64,000 nucleotides of DNA from Mesorhizobium zhangyense (GTDB taxonomy: Bacteria; Pseudomonadota; Alphaproteobacteria; Rhizobiales; Rhizobiaceae), in assembly GCF_011045115.1 (NCBI RefSeq), contig NZ_JAAKZG010000007.1, positions 186,001-250,000 of the forward strand. Reading direction: 5' to 3'. Made by a program: the position numbers and the translations under genes. Below, piece by piece: positions 1-8,441 of this stretch; the stretch's first letter is position 1; each line of letters opens with the position of its first letter. The notes under the pieces were generated by a model. The model saw nothing but the letters and a program-made list of their open reading frames with translations, was not told the DNA's origin and did not search any database.

Positions 1-2560
1 GGACGGTCGTCGAATCGAAGATGTCCGGGTCGGCGGCCAGCGAGAAGTTGTTAGAGATGTCAAAGGCGGTCGCGATCGAATTGTTCGTCGCATCCGGTCC
101 GAGCGTGGCGTAGCCGGTGCCCATGCCCGGTCGTGGTGGAGCATCGCCCTGATAGGCGAAATCGCCCAGCAGGATGTCATCGCCGCCACCGCCGTCGATC
201 CTGTCGTTCCCGCCCTGGCCGGTCAGGACATTGGCCGCGCCGTTGCCGGTCAGTCGGTCACTGAATCCCGAACCTGCAAGGTTTTCGATGGAGACATATG
301 TATCTCCGCCGGATTTGCCTCCAGTGAGCGCAAGCCTGACGCCGCTTGTTGCGTCGGCGTAGTCTGCGGTGTCACTGCCGGCGCCGCCGTTCAATCTGTC
401 TGCGCCGCCTCCGCCGGTCAGCGTGTCGTCGCCCGCGCCGCCGGAGAGTTCGTTGGCTTTGGCGTCGCCGATGAGATGATCATCGAAAGATGATCCGATG
501 GCGTTTTCGAAGCCAGCGAGGATGTCGTGCCGGATAGCAGTGCCGCGTCCGACGATCTGCACGGGGCCATCACCGTCGCCGCCGTTGGCCGTGCCGTTGG
601 CGAGATCGATCGTCACACCGCCGGAGCTGCCGGCGTAGACGACCGTATCGGTACCGGCTCCGCCGTCCAGATAGTCTTGGCCAGCACCGCCGATGATGGT
701 GTCGTTGCCGCCCTCACCGTAAAGGATGTCGCCATCGTTGCCGCCATCCAGTATGTCGTTGCCGCCGCCACCATTGAAATAATCACCGCCGCCCTGGCCC
801 CAGAAATGATTTGCTGCGGAGGTGCCGATGAAACGGTCGATGCGGTCATCTGACCCGATCAGGTTCTCGATGCTGTAGAAGGTGTCACCCGAGGCGGTGC
901 CGCCGCTGGCGACGTTCGTGGCGAGGTTTACCAGCAGCTGGAAGGGGCTTTCCTTGCTGTAGTCGACCGTATCGATTCCCGCACCGCCTCTGAAAATATC
1001 TACTCCGTCCTGGCCGCTCAACGTATCGTCGCCGCTTCCGCCATCGAGAATATCGTTGCCCTGGCCGCCAAGAATGGTGTCGTTTCCGGCACCGCCATAG
1101 AGCGTGTCGTTGCCGTCATCGCTTTCGGTCTGGTCTTCAAGATCCGCGACATCGATCGTGTTGTTAATGTCGCGGCTGGCAAGCGAGTCGCGGCCGCCGA
1201 CGATCAGGTCGTCACCGCCCTGGCCGAAGATCGTGTCGTTTCCGGCACCGCCGTCAAGCGTATTATTTCCGTTGTCGCCGAAGATGATGCTGGTCATCGT
1301 GTTGTCGCCGACACTGGGCGCGGTTCCGCCGCCGCCACCTCCCGGTTGGAGTGTCGACTCGTCGGCGTAGATGATGTGCTCGACGTTGGCGATTTTCCGG
1401 ATATTCAGGTCTCTGGACAGCAGGACGACCGTGTCGTTCCCGCCGTTCGCTAGTTCGCGCACGATATCGTCGCGGGAATCGACGAAGTAGATATCGTCGC
1501 CGCCGTTACCAGCCATGCGGTCGTCGCCGCCCCGGCCGTCAAGGACGTTGGCTCCGTCATTGCCGATCAGGATGTCGTCATAGCTGCTGCCGATGCCGTT
1601 CTCGATGTAATAGTCGGTTCCATCGGCGTTATGCCCGTCGAAGATCGACACATTGTTGCTATGGCCGTTGACGCTGGAGAACTGCCCGGGGCGCAGGTCA
1701 AGGATTGTGCCTGCCGTGGAGCCGGAGAAGTCAACCGTGTCGGTTCCGCCAGTGTCATGGATCACAAAGCCGATATCGTGCTGCATGCCCGAGGAGGTGA
1801 GCTGGTAGCCATACTTCGTGCTGCCGAAGCCATAGACATCATCGCCTGTGTTGAGGTCGATATGCTGATAGGTGCGCACGCCATTATCGTCGAGCGTCGA
1901 GAAAAAGCGGCGGATGACCGCCTCGATATCGGCCATGAGCGGCGTCGACGCCGACCAGCGGCTGGTTTCGCCCACGTCGATCCCGTCGAAATAGGACATG
2001 ACGCTGTATTGCTGGCGGTCGTAGGTCCAGGTCGCATTGTTCAGATAGTTGATCTGCACACCGCCGGGGCCGCTGTAATTGTAGAGACCGGGATGGTTCA
2101 GGCCGAACTCATGGCCGAATTCATGGATGAAGGAATCGAACACATAGCCGCCAATATCGGTCTTGTTCGGCTCCGTGTCGTGGAAACGCTGGCCTATGCT
2201 GACATAACGATTGCTTGAATAAGCGCTGCCATCGTCCTCCTCGCCGAGTTCAGGGCTGACAACCTCCATCCAGTCCGTATCGGGATTGAATGGCGCATCG
2301 TCGACGATTTCGAACTTCAGCGGCGTGACAGACGACCACATCTCCAGAGCGCCGATCGCGGCGGCCTTGTATTCGGGGTGGTCATTGAGGTCAGAAACGT
2401 TGATCCTCAGCGTTCCCGCCGCGATCTCCGGCGTCAGGCTGCGGCCCAGCGCTCCGAGATAGTCGAGGAAGGCATCATAATCTTCGCTTTTGCCGTACGG
2501 ATTGTCCGGCGTCTGGTCGTTGATCCACCATTGGTCGCTAGTTTGGCTTGGGTTCGGCAT
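1..2560 (-). CDS. Secreted RTX metalloprotease, M10 (serralysin-like), C-terminus beyond left edge
   Basis: Calcium-dependent zinc endopeptidase, probably exported by a type I system from a C-terminal signal. Reading frame is open from the ATG at 2558-2560 to the window edge, 853 visible codons, with AGAGGAG just upstream. The zinc site [11 protein letters not shown] occupies residues 146-156 (HExxHxxGxxH) and is followed by a Met-turn (SVMSYF, Met188), the metzincin signature. From about residue 300 onward there are many glycine/aspartate nonapeptides of the GGAGNDTI or GGxGDDxL type, which bind calcium and form beta-rolls. No N-terminal signal peptide, as expected for type I export. No ABC/MFP secretion genes are visible. 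The visible end ([11 protein letters not shown]...) resembles a further extracellular domain. Family assignment is secure; the substrate is unknown. Confidence 0.93.
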   Translation of the reverse strand, partial: MPNPSQTSDQWWINDQTPDNPYGKSEDYDAFLDYLGALGRSLTPEIAAGTLRINVSDLNDHPEYKAAAIGALEMWSSVTPLKFEIVDDAPFNPDTDWMEVVSPELGEEDDGSAYSSNRYVSIGQRFHDTEPNKTDIGGYVFDSFIHEFGHEFGLNHPGLYNYSGPGGVQINYLNNATWTYDRQQYSVMSYFDGIDVGETSRWSASTPLMADIEAVIRRFFSTLDDNGVRTYQHIDLNTGDDVYGFGSTKYGYQLTSSGMQHDIGFVIHDTGGTDTVDFSGSTAGTILDLRPGQFSSVNGHSNNVSIFDGHNADGTDYYIENGIGSSYDDILIGNDGANVLDGRGGDDRMAGNGGDDIYFVDSRDDIVRELANGGNDTVVLLSRDLNIRKIANVEHIIYADESTLQPGGGGGGTAPSVGDNTMTSIIFGDNGNNTLDGGAGNDTIFGQGGDDLIVGGRDSLASRDINNTIDVADLEDQTESDDGNDTLYGGAGNDTILGGQGNDILDGGSGDDTLSGQDGVDIFRGGAGIDTVDYSKESPFQLLVNLATNVASGGTASGDTFYSIENLIGSDDRIDRFIGTSAANHFWGQGGGDYFNGGGGNDILDGGNDGDILYGEGGNDTIIGGAGQDYLDGGAGTDTVVYAGSSGGVTIDLANGTANGGDGDGPVQIVGRGTAIRHDILAGFENAIGSSFDDHLIGDAKANELSGGAGDDTLTGGGGADRLNGGAGSDTADYADATSGVRLALTGGKSGGDTYVSIENLAGSGFSDRLTGNGAANVLTGQGGNDRIDGGGGDDILLGDFAYQGDAPPRPGMGTGYATLGPDATNNSIATAFDISNNFSLAADPDIFDSTTV

Positions 2561-2911
2561 CGTTGGGACTCCTCTTCTACAACCGTGGATAAGTACGGCC
2601 GTACGGTTTGCTGTTTCCAACTACCAACAGGCATCGCTTGTTTGCCTGTTAAGCCCCGTCACCTTCACCAATAATGCTATTGGAATTTTCGACTTGTCTA
2701 CCCTATCGGGCAGTGTTTTCGATCTTGGCGTGCCCGAGCAGATTTGCACGCGCGGAGATTGCCGGTCGCGATGATCAAAAAACAGGCAACAAGAATGTCG
2801 CTGTCAGGAAAAGACAATGTTTCAACAGATAGTGGATTTCAGCTAGGCCTCGGCGGGCGGCGCCCTCAGACTGCGTTATGACCTCTTCATGCGCCTCAGA
2901 CCGCTTCAACC
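2561..2911. other. Intergenic region upstream of the protease
   Basis: No convincing gene. It must carry the leader and promoter of the leftward protease. It contains a GTACGGCCGTAC-type self-complementary stretch near 2591-2602 and a 16-bp palindrome listed separately. Beyond about 2700 nothing is recognisable until the recombinase relic. Confidence 0.5.
2668..2683. promoter_or_regulatory. Perfect palindrome CCAATA-N4-TATTGG upstream of the protease
   Basis: CCAATA at 2668-2673 and TATTGG at 2678-2683 are exact reverse complements with a 4-bp centre, about 110 bp upstream of the protease start. Position and symmetry suit a dimeric regulator. No regulator gene adjoins it, so its role is inferred only. 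Confidence 0.35.
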
Positions 2912-3302
2912 GTGAGCGGCGCGTCCAGAGAGAGGCAGACCGCAGCGCTTGAGAAGATCGATCGCGCCATTGCCGGCATCATGGCGGCTATCGAGCATGG
3001 CATGGATCAGCCGTTCATGAAGGCGCGCATGGAGGAACTGGAACGACAGAAGACGGAGATCGCTGCACGCTTGACTGGCTCCTGCCGACGTGCATCCGAA
3101 CGTCGCGAATATCTACCGGACTCGAGTCGTCACCTTCACGGAGGCGCTCAATGATCTCGACGGCAGCCGGGAAGTGACCGAAACTCTACGTTCAGTACCT
3201 GTGGGGGCGGAGCGTATTGCATTGTCCGAAGGCAACGCCGCCAGTTCGTCATTGAGTGCGCTCGATTATTCCAAAGGCCGACTTATATCTGACCAGCGGT
3301 AA
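2912..3302 (+). pseudogene. Serine recombinase C-terminal relic, frameshifted
   Basis: The first frame (from 2912) reads ALEKIDRAIAGIMAAIEHGM and MKARMEELERQKTEIAARL, the coiled-coil C-terminal part of large serine site-specific recombinases. Near 3080 the match moves to another frame, APADVHPNVANIYRTRV followed by FTEALNDLDGSREVTETLRS, the next segment of the same family. The catalytic resolvase domain is absent upstream, and the tail after about 3220 no longer matches. It is a dead fragment of a mobile element and no att sites or partner genes are visible. The family call rests on recalled conserved sequence. Confidence 0.72.
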
Positions 3303-3521
3303 GATGAGTACAGTATCTGGAAAATGATGAATCCAGATTCTGGAATCTGCTCTCCCCCCGATAACAAGGCATCACCGCCAATCGGCTTGGGCGGAGCCCC
3401 GAATGCGGAATTAAGTCATTGTTATATCTTGAATATTCCGATGGTCCCGAAAATTTCCATTATTGGCACGCATCTTGCGCCGGCATTTGCATGATCCCTC
3501 ATGCCTTTGCGGAGAACATAA

Positions 3522-4109
3522 TTGTCACTGCCCCTCCTGCTGATCCCGCCACTCGAACTGCTGTTGCGATTTAGCATCGACATTATCGCCGTGCTTTTGC
3601 TGGTCTTTGGCATGTATTACCGCCGCCGTTACGACAAGGAACTCGCGACGACGGCGGTGATGTTCAACGTCGCGACATTTTCAGTCCTCATCATCCTGTC
3701 CTCGGTCGAGTTCGGCGTCGCCGCCGCCGGCTTTGGCCTCTTTGCGATCCTGGCGTTGTTCCGGCTGCGGTCGGAGCAGTTCGACAAAGTCGAAATAAGC
3801 TATTTCTTCGCATCCATCGCCATCGCGCTGGTCTGATCGGTAACGGGTACGACGCTCTGGCTGGTTGGCGCTGTGGTGGTGTTTCTGCTGCTCAGCGCGT
3901 TCATTCTCGATCATCCGCGCTTCCTGCATGCCATCAGCGGCGTCAAGATAGTGCTCGACGAAATCGACCATCGCGCTCTCACAGACGAACCGGCGATGCG
4001 GGCGGACCTCGGCAAACGCCTCGGCGTGGAGGTGATCTACTATGAAACCAAGGCGTTCGACTATGTCAACGAAACGGCATTGATCAACGTCTTCTTCCGT
4101 AACAAGTGA
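3522..4109 (+). pseudogene. DUF4956 membrane protein interrupted by one in-frame TGA
   Basis: Reads as a DUF4956 family protein: hydrophobic N-terminus, the family stretch MYYRRRYDKELATTAVMFNV, SSVEFGVAAAGFGLFAILALF, then LRSEQFDKVEISYFFASIAI, and a cytoplasmic C-terminus ending FRNK. TGA at 3834-3836 interrupts it at codon 105, but the same frame continues for 91 further codons with good family similarity (SVTGTTLWLVG..., LDEIDHRAL..., GVEVIYYETKAFDYVN). A single substitution, most simply Cys TGC/TGT to TGA, explains it. Start is a TTG at 3522 after GGAG at 3511. Family function is unknown, often found with polyphosphate or CotH-type proteins. A sequencing error is an alternative. Confidence 0.78.
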
Positions 4110-4156
4110 CATTCCGGCCGCGTCGATCGTCGTCTACCTCGCGACGTGCGCTCCAC

Positions 4157-5380
4157 TCAATCAGCGCTGACGGCCGATCGCGTGCGAATCCAGTTTGCGC
4201 CGCCAGTCACTCCAGCTGCGACTGCCATGGCCGCAAGAAGCAGGGCGGTGCCACGGAACAGCCCTTCATAGTCGTGGTTTGCAATCAAGGGCGTGCTGAC
4301 AAGGGGCGAGCAGAATTGCCCAATGAAGATGGAGGCGGTCAAAACACCTCCGCTCAGCCCCCTGTATTGCTGCGGCGTGAGGTTTAAGGCGAGGGCGATG
4401 AAGCTCGGTGACACGAGTGCGTAGCCAGCGCCGATTGCCGCGGCTGCCGCAAACAAGAGTAGCGTCGTCGCAGCGAAAACCAGCAACACAAATCCGAGCG
4501 CCATCGCTGCATAGCCCAGGAAGAAGATGCCCGCGTAACCGGTTGCTCGCTGGATTCGAGGATAGAGGAGCGCGAAGCCACCCCCCGAGAGCATCAGGAT
4601 GCCGAGGACCGCGCCTGTCATGACAGTGCTTTCAAATCCCCTGGCCTCCAGGAAGAACGACATCTGGGTCGGCATCACGAAAAAGATCATGTTGGTGGTC
4701 GCTTGGAGAAACACCAGCAGCAGCATCGGGATGGCCCAAGAATGCCATTCACCGCCACCCGCCGGATTTGCATCAGACGCCGGGGAACGTCGGGGCAGAT
4801 CGACGATCGCCTTCCACATCAAAGGCAGGAAGACGGCGGCGAGCCCATAAATGGCAAAGGGCAAACGAGGCGAGATTGCCGCTATCCATCCAGCGAGCGA
4901 GATAAAGATCAAGCCGCCGAAATTCCGGGCCGAAATCTGCAGCCCTGTCAGCGCGTTCCGGTCGTTGCCAGTGAAGTAGTCCCCGATCAGGGCGGTCTGC
5001 GCCGTCATGATGAGAGCGACGGCGACCCCGAGGACGAGACGACTGGCGAAAATCGCGGGAAGGTTCGGAAGAAAGAGCCCGGCGCATCCAGCGATTACGA
5101 ACAGGATCACACCGGCGAGCAGCGGCAGGCGCCGTCCATACCTGTCTATCACGAGCCCGGCGAGAGGGGCGCACAGGGCGACGCTGAGCGAGGGTGCCGG
5201 AACCAAAAGGCGTGTCAGCATCGCTGCGTTCGGATCGTCCGCGAACAGCCGCTCGAGTCCGGGAAGCGCTGGGCTGATCGTTGCATTCGCCATAGTGGTG
5301 AGGGACGCGGCCATCAGGAGTGCGACTGCCCGCCCGTCCAACCAGACCGGTCTTACTCTTGTATCGTGCACGCTCTTCAT
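4157..5380 (-). CDS. MFS transporter, drug/metabolite efflux type
   Basis: Twelve-helix inner-membrane secondary transporter of about 407 residues. Family features include DRYGRRLPLL after helix 2 (loop 2-3 signature) and a central hydrophilic linker (VDLPRRSPASDANPAGG). The upstream ATG at 5419 lies inside the -10 element of the divergent promoter, so the ATG at 5380 is chosen, preceded by AGGGAAAA. It is divergent from the MerR gene at 5448, the usual arrangement for a ligand-induced efflux pump. Substrate unknown; efflux is inferred from the MerR partner. Confidence 0.85.
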   Translation of the reverse strand: MKSVHDTRVRPVWLDGRAVALLMAASLTTMANATISPALPGLERLFADDPNAAMLTRLLVPAPSLSVALCAPLAGLVIDRYGRRLPLLAGVILFVIAGCAGLFLPNLPAIFASRLVLGVAVALIMTAQTALIGDYFTGNDRNALTGLQISARNFGGLIFISLAGWIAAISPRLPFAIYGLAAVFLPLMWKAIVDLPRRSPASDANPAGGGEWHSWAIPMLLLVFLQATTNMIFFVMPTQMSFFLEARGFESTVMTGAVLGILMLSGGGFALLYPRIQRATGYAGIFFLGYAAMALGFVLLVFAATTLLLFAAAAAIGAGYALVSPSFIALALNLTPQQYRGLSGGVLTASIFIGQFCSPLVSTPLIANHDYEGLFRGTALLLAAMAVAAGVTGGANWIRTRSAVSAD

Positions 5381-5414
5381 GACTTTTCCCTTGCTGAAAT
5401 CGGCAGTTCGGAAG

Positions 5415-5445
5415 AGCATACGAATTCAAGTCAACTTGAGGTCAA
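5415..5445 (-). promoter_or_regulatory. MerR-type promoter with 19-bp spacer and operator palindrome
   Basis: On the minus strand -35 TTGACC (5440-5445) and -10 TATGCT (5415-5420) are separated by exactly 19 bp. The long spacer is the hallmark of MerR-family activated promoters. It contains the perfect palindrome TCAAGT-CA-ACTTGA (5426-5439), close to the known SoxR box. The -35 edge is 3 bp from the MerR start codon, so the regulator probably also represses itself. Confidence 0.75.
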
Positions 5446-5447
5446 GC

Positions 5448-5915
5448 ATGAAATTCCTGGATATTGGAAAGGTCGCGGAACACTCGGGCGTGCCGCCGTC
5501 GACATTGCGCTATTACGAGGAGATCGGTCTGATCCGTTCCCTTTGGCGACACGGTCTGCGGCGGCAGTTCGACGGAGACGTTCTCTTGAAGTTGTCGCTC
5601 ATCAGCCTCGGGAAGGCGGCTGGCTTCTCCCTGACTGAGATCGCAGGCATGTTCGGCCGTGACGGCCGGCCTGATATTCCTCGTGCGCAGTTGCACGCCA
5701 GGGCCGACGAGCTGGAACGGCAAATCCTGGATTTGCGGATGCTGCGAGACGCCCTCCGCCACGTTGCCGATTGTCCCGCTTCGACGCATCTGGAATGCCC
5801 AAGCTTCCGTAAGCTTCTGAAGTCGACGACGCGCAGCCGCGCTGTTGATCATTCCCGTAGCCACGCGGCAACCACAGCCGTCACACGGAAGCGGTCGGTT
5901 CGAGGACCACTATGA
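5448..5915 (+). CDS. MerR-family transcriptional regulator
   Basis: DNA-binding regulator of 155 residues. The N-terminal winged HTH (MKFLDIGKVAEHSGVPPSTL, then RYYEEIGLI) is typical MerR, followed by the dimerisation helix (HARADELERQILDLRMLRDAL) and the family end VADCPAS...LECPSF. It lacks the four-cysteine C-x2-C-x-C-x5-C cluster of SoxR although its operator resembles a SoxR box. The ATG at 5448 is chosen because the homology begins there. The last 35 residues after KSTTRS are low-complexity and unlike relatives, so the natural C-terminus may be altered. It probably controls the divergent MFS gene. Confidence 0.87.
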   Translation: MKFLDIGKVAEHSGVPPSTLRYYEEIGLIRSLWRHGLRRQFDGDVLLKLSLISLGKAAGFSLTEIAGMFGRDGRPDIPRAQLHARADELERQILDLRMLRDALRHVADCPASTHLECPSFRKLLKSTTRSRAVDHSRSHAATTAVTRKRSVRGPL

Positions 5916-6220
5916 GATTTTGATACAGCAGGCTTTTGGGTCCTCTCAATTCTCCTGACCGGCTTTGCCGCGACAGCCATCGTGCCAGCCTAGCTGAACC
6001 TTGCCGTCAGTTTTGAGACCCAAATATCACGCCTGGAATACAGAAAGGCTCTGTCCTTCAAAGCATTACCTTGAAACTTTTCGACACCCCGCCTATCTCC
6101 CAGAGGCGGACCGGGCCCTCTGGCTGTTGCCCAAGCAATAGTGATGTCGGATCGCATCAAGGGCCCGACTATGCATTCTGGAGCGGGTCCAGTTTCCTTG
6201 GGTCTGTCCGGAGGTTCCGC
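5916..6220. other. Intergenic stretch without a recognisable gene
   Basis: About 305 bp between merR and the zf-TFIIB relic. Short open frames here have no family features. A GGAGG at 6210-6214 serves the relic that follows. Confidence 0.4.
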
Positions 6221-6388
6221 ATGAATTCCCCCGTCGCCGGTTTGAATTGTCCATCCTGCCGAGTGGCTCTGTTACGGGCGAACGGCAGGGCATCGAGATC
6301 GGCTGTTGTCCGCAATGTCGAGGCTCCTGTTCTCACGGCCAGGGCTACCCCAAGCAAGAAATCGTCCTTTGAGGGCATGTTCGACTGA
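6221..6388 (+). pseudogene. zf-TFIIB zinc-ribbon protein relic with two frame changes
   Basis: From an ATG with a good GGAGG the sequence reads MNSPVAGLNCPSCRVALL, the first CxxC knuckle of small zf-TFIIB proteins. The frame then shifts to ERQGIEIGCCPQCRG, the second knuckle, and returns to the first frame for SKKSSFEGMFD and a stop, like the usual KKSF...FD end. The WLDRGEL segment that normally follows CRG is missing. So about 55 codons of an approximately 90-residue gene remain, with at least two indels and an internal deletion. Confidence 0.6.
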
Positions 6389-6461
6389 TCGTTCGGACAA
6401 CTGCAAGAATAACCAAGGCGCCTCCAGCGCAACCAACACCAATGCCTTTGGAGCAAGTTTC

Positions 6462-7460
6462 ATGTTGAATTCCCGCGCGAGCCGACTCTACGTCCTGATT
6501 GCAGGTCTGTTCCTGACTTTTTCGATCGTTGCGATCGACCACGCGGAAGCGCGCCGTGGCGGTAGCTTCGGCAGCCGCGGTGCTCGCACACTCCAGGCGC
6601 CGCCGGCGACCCGCACGGCGCCAGAGACGGCAGCGCCGATCGAACGCTCCATGACGCCCAACGCCGGAACGAGTGCTTCCGCCCGGCAGCCTCAATCCGG
6701 CCTTCAACGCCCGGGCTTCATGAATGGGTTTGGTGGCTCCATGATGAAGGGCCTGTTGCTGGGCGGCCTGATCGGCCTGTTTCTGGGGCAGGGGTTCGGC
6801 GGTCTGGCAGGCATGCTTGGCCTTCTGCTTCAGGTCGTATTGATCGGGGGTGCGGTCATGCTGGCAATTCGTTTCTTTCGTTCCCAGTCTACGCGTGCCC
6901 ATGCGCCGGCGACGGCCGGTGGCCCACGCGATGCAAGCAGCTTCAAGTATGACGAGGCGGAACGGCGCGACGGAAACACAAGCAGGTCGTTCAATTTTCC
7001 GGGGATCGGGTCGGGCAGTGGGGCAAAGACCCAGGCTTCTGGTTCTGACGAGATTTCCTTGACGCAGACGGATGTCGATACCTTCCAGCAGCTTTTGAGC
7101 GATGTGCAGGAGGCTTTCGGACGAGAAGACCACGCTGCCTTGCGCAAACTGGTCACGCCCGAGATCGTTTCATACCTGTCTGAAGAACTTGCGGACAACG
7201 CAAAGAACGGGGTCAGGAATGATGTTTCCGACATTGTGCTGCTGCAAGCCGATGTTGCGGAATCGTGGCGCGAAGGCGACCGCGATTATGCGACGGCCGC
7301 CCTGCGCTATGAATCGCTCGATGTAACCCGAGAACGCAACAGCGGCCGCGTTGTCGAAGGCACTCCCGACCAGCCGACTGAAACAACGGAGCTTTGGACC
7401 TTCACGCGCCAGCGAGGCGCCGACTGGCAGCTAGCCGCGATCCAGGAGGCGCGCCAGTAA
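6462..7460 (+). CDS. Tim44-like domain protein, membrane-anchored
   Basis: Protein of 332 residues. It has an N-terminal signal or anchor (YVLIAGLFLTFSIVAID), a positively charged low-complexity stretch, a glycine-rich hydrophobic segment around residues 90-135 (GLLLGGLIGLFLGQGFGG), then a polar linker and a C-terminal Tim44/MBA1-like domain (about 195-332) with DVDTFQQLLSDVQEAFGRED and ending TTELWTFTRQRGADWQLAAI. In alphaproteobacteria such proteins sit in the inner membrane and are linked to protein translocation or assembly, but the exact role is not settled. The ATG at 6462 precedes the signal and follows GGAGCAAG. It converges with the methyltransferase gene. Confidence 0.82.
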   Translation: MLNSRASRLYVLIAGLFLTFSIVAIDHAEARRGGSFGSRGARTLQAPPATRTAPETAAPIERSMTPNAGTSASARQPQSGLQRPGFMNGFGGSMMKGLLLGGLIGLFLGQGFGGLAGMLGLLLQVVLIGGAVMLAIRFFRSQSTRAHAPATAGGPRDASSFKYDEAERRDGNTSRSFNFPGIGSGSGAKTQASGSDEISLTQTDVDTFQQLLSDVQEAFGREDHAALRKLVTPEIVSYLSEELADNAKNGVRNDVSDIVLLQADVAESWREGDRDYATAALRYESLDVTRERNSGRVVEGTPDQPTETTELWTFTRQRGADWQLAAIQEARQ

Positions 7461-7519
7461 CGTTGGATCTCATTCCAGCGATTGCCTGGATGGCAGCAGA
7501 CAGGTCACTTTCTGCTCCG

Positions 7520-8329
7520 TCAGGCCGGCTTTTCGGCGCAGATCGCGTAGCGGTGCTGGATACCACGGGCGAGACCTTTCAGCACATTCCAGTGTTTGGC
7601 CTGAGTCCTATGTATCGTGCGAAGATCGGTATCGACGATGATGCGTTCAAACCCCGTTTCCCGAAGCATCGCCGCGACAGCCTCGGCCCGCGCGCCGTCG
7701 GAAAAATAGACTCTCGAGACAATGCTGTTATGCGCCGCCATAAGTTCTTTCGGCGCATGCAGCGGATCCGGTTTGAGCAGGCCGATTTTCTGCAGCCTGT
7801 CGGCTAGACCCTTCAGCAGCTTCTCTGCGAGGCCAACATTGACGAAATCGCCGTCGATGATCAACAACCGTCCGCCCGGTTTCAAGACGCGCATCCACTC
7901 GGCGAAGGCCGCCTTCGGATCGACCAGCGTCCACACCAGATGACGGTTTACGATCACGTCATAGGCGTTGTCATTTTCCATCGTGTTTTCAGCATCGCCC
8001 AGCCGGAAGCTGATCGAACGCTGGCGCTGCCCGACTTTCGCTTTCGCCCGTTCAAGCATAGGCTCCGCCCAGTCGAGACCGGTCACGCGGTAACCGAGAT
8101 CGTCCAGCAGATGGGAGACGACGCCGGTGCCGCTGGCGAGATCGAGGGCGCTGCGTCCCGCTCCGTCGCCGAGATGCTTCAATACCAGTTCGTGCCATGC
8201 CTCCCGCTCGTCCTCGGAAAAAATCTCATGCCCCGGAGACAGATCGAAGGTTGCGGCACGCGCGGACCAATAGGCCTTGATCTCGTCGCGCAGACCGTAG
8301 TTGTTCCCGTTTTCATTGATGTCGGCCAT
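7520..8329 (-). CDS. Class I SAM-dependent methyltransferase
   Basis: Soluble Rossmann-fold methyltransferase of 269 residues. Motif I is ALDLASGTGVVSHLL (about residues 70-84), followed by the acidic SAM-ribose residue in VTGLDWAEPM, LGDAENTM, and the post-motif LKPGGRLLIIDGDF. The ATG at 8329 is chosen: an in-frame extension to 8530 would overrun the start of the divergent ABC gene and lacks family features. The 112-bp divergent spacer shared with a metal-chelate importer suggests co-regulation and perhaps modification of a chelator, but the substrate cannot be deduced. Confidence 0.82.
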   Translation of the reverse strand: MADINENGNNYGLRDEIKAYWSARAATFDLSPGHEIFSEDEREAWHELVLKHLGDGAGRSALDLASGTGVVSHLLDDLGYRVTGLDWAEPMLERAKAKVGQRQRSISFRLGDAENTMENDNAYDVIVNRHLVWTLVDPKAAFAEWMRVLKPGGRLLIIDGDFVNVGLAEKLLKGLADRLQKIGLLKPDPLHAPKELMAAHNSIVSRVYFSDGARAEAVAAMLRETGFERIIVDTDLRTIHRTQAKHWNVLKGLARGIQHRYAICAEKPA

Positions 8330-8441
8330 CGCCTTCAACCCTTGATGCTTTTCACCTTGGAACAGCTCTAAAAGATAAAACTTGACTGTTCTACTCACAA
8401 AATCATAGAGCGCTTCCACTTCCCACTGGAGAGAAACTGCG

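Noticed and set aside
527-2218. Plus-strand open frames opposite the RTX protease
   Set aside because: They mirror the repetitive Gly/Asp codons of the minus-strand protein and have no start signals or motifs.
3834-3836. Selenocysteine or programmed readthrough at the DUF4956 TGA
   Set aside because: No SECIS-like hairpin evident directly after the TGA and the family has no known selenoproteins; a nonsense mutation is simpler.
4703-5638. Long plus-strand open frames antisense to the MFS gene
   Set aside because: Highly charged, no family features, opposite a well-supported transporter; a GC-rich shadow. The real MerR start is 5448.
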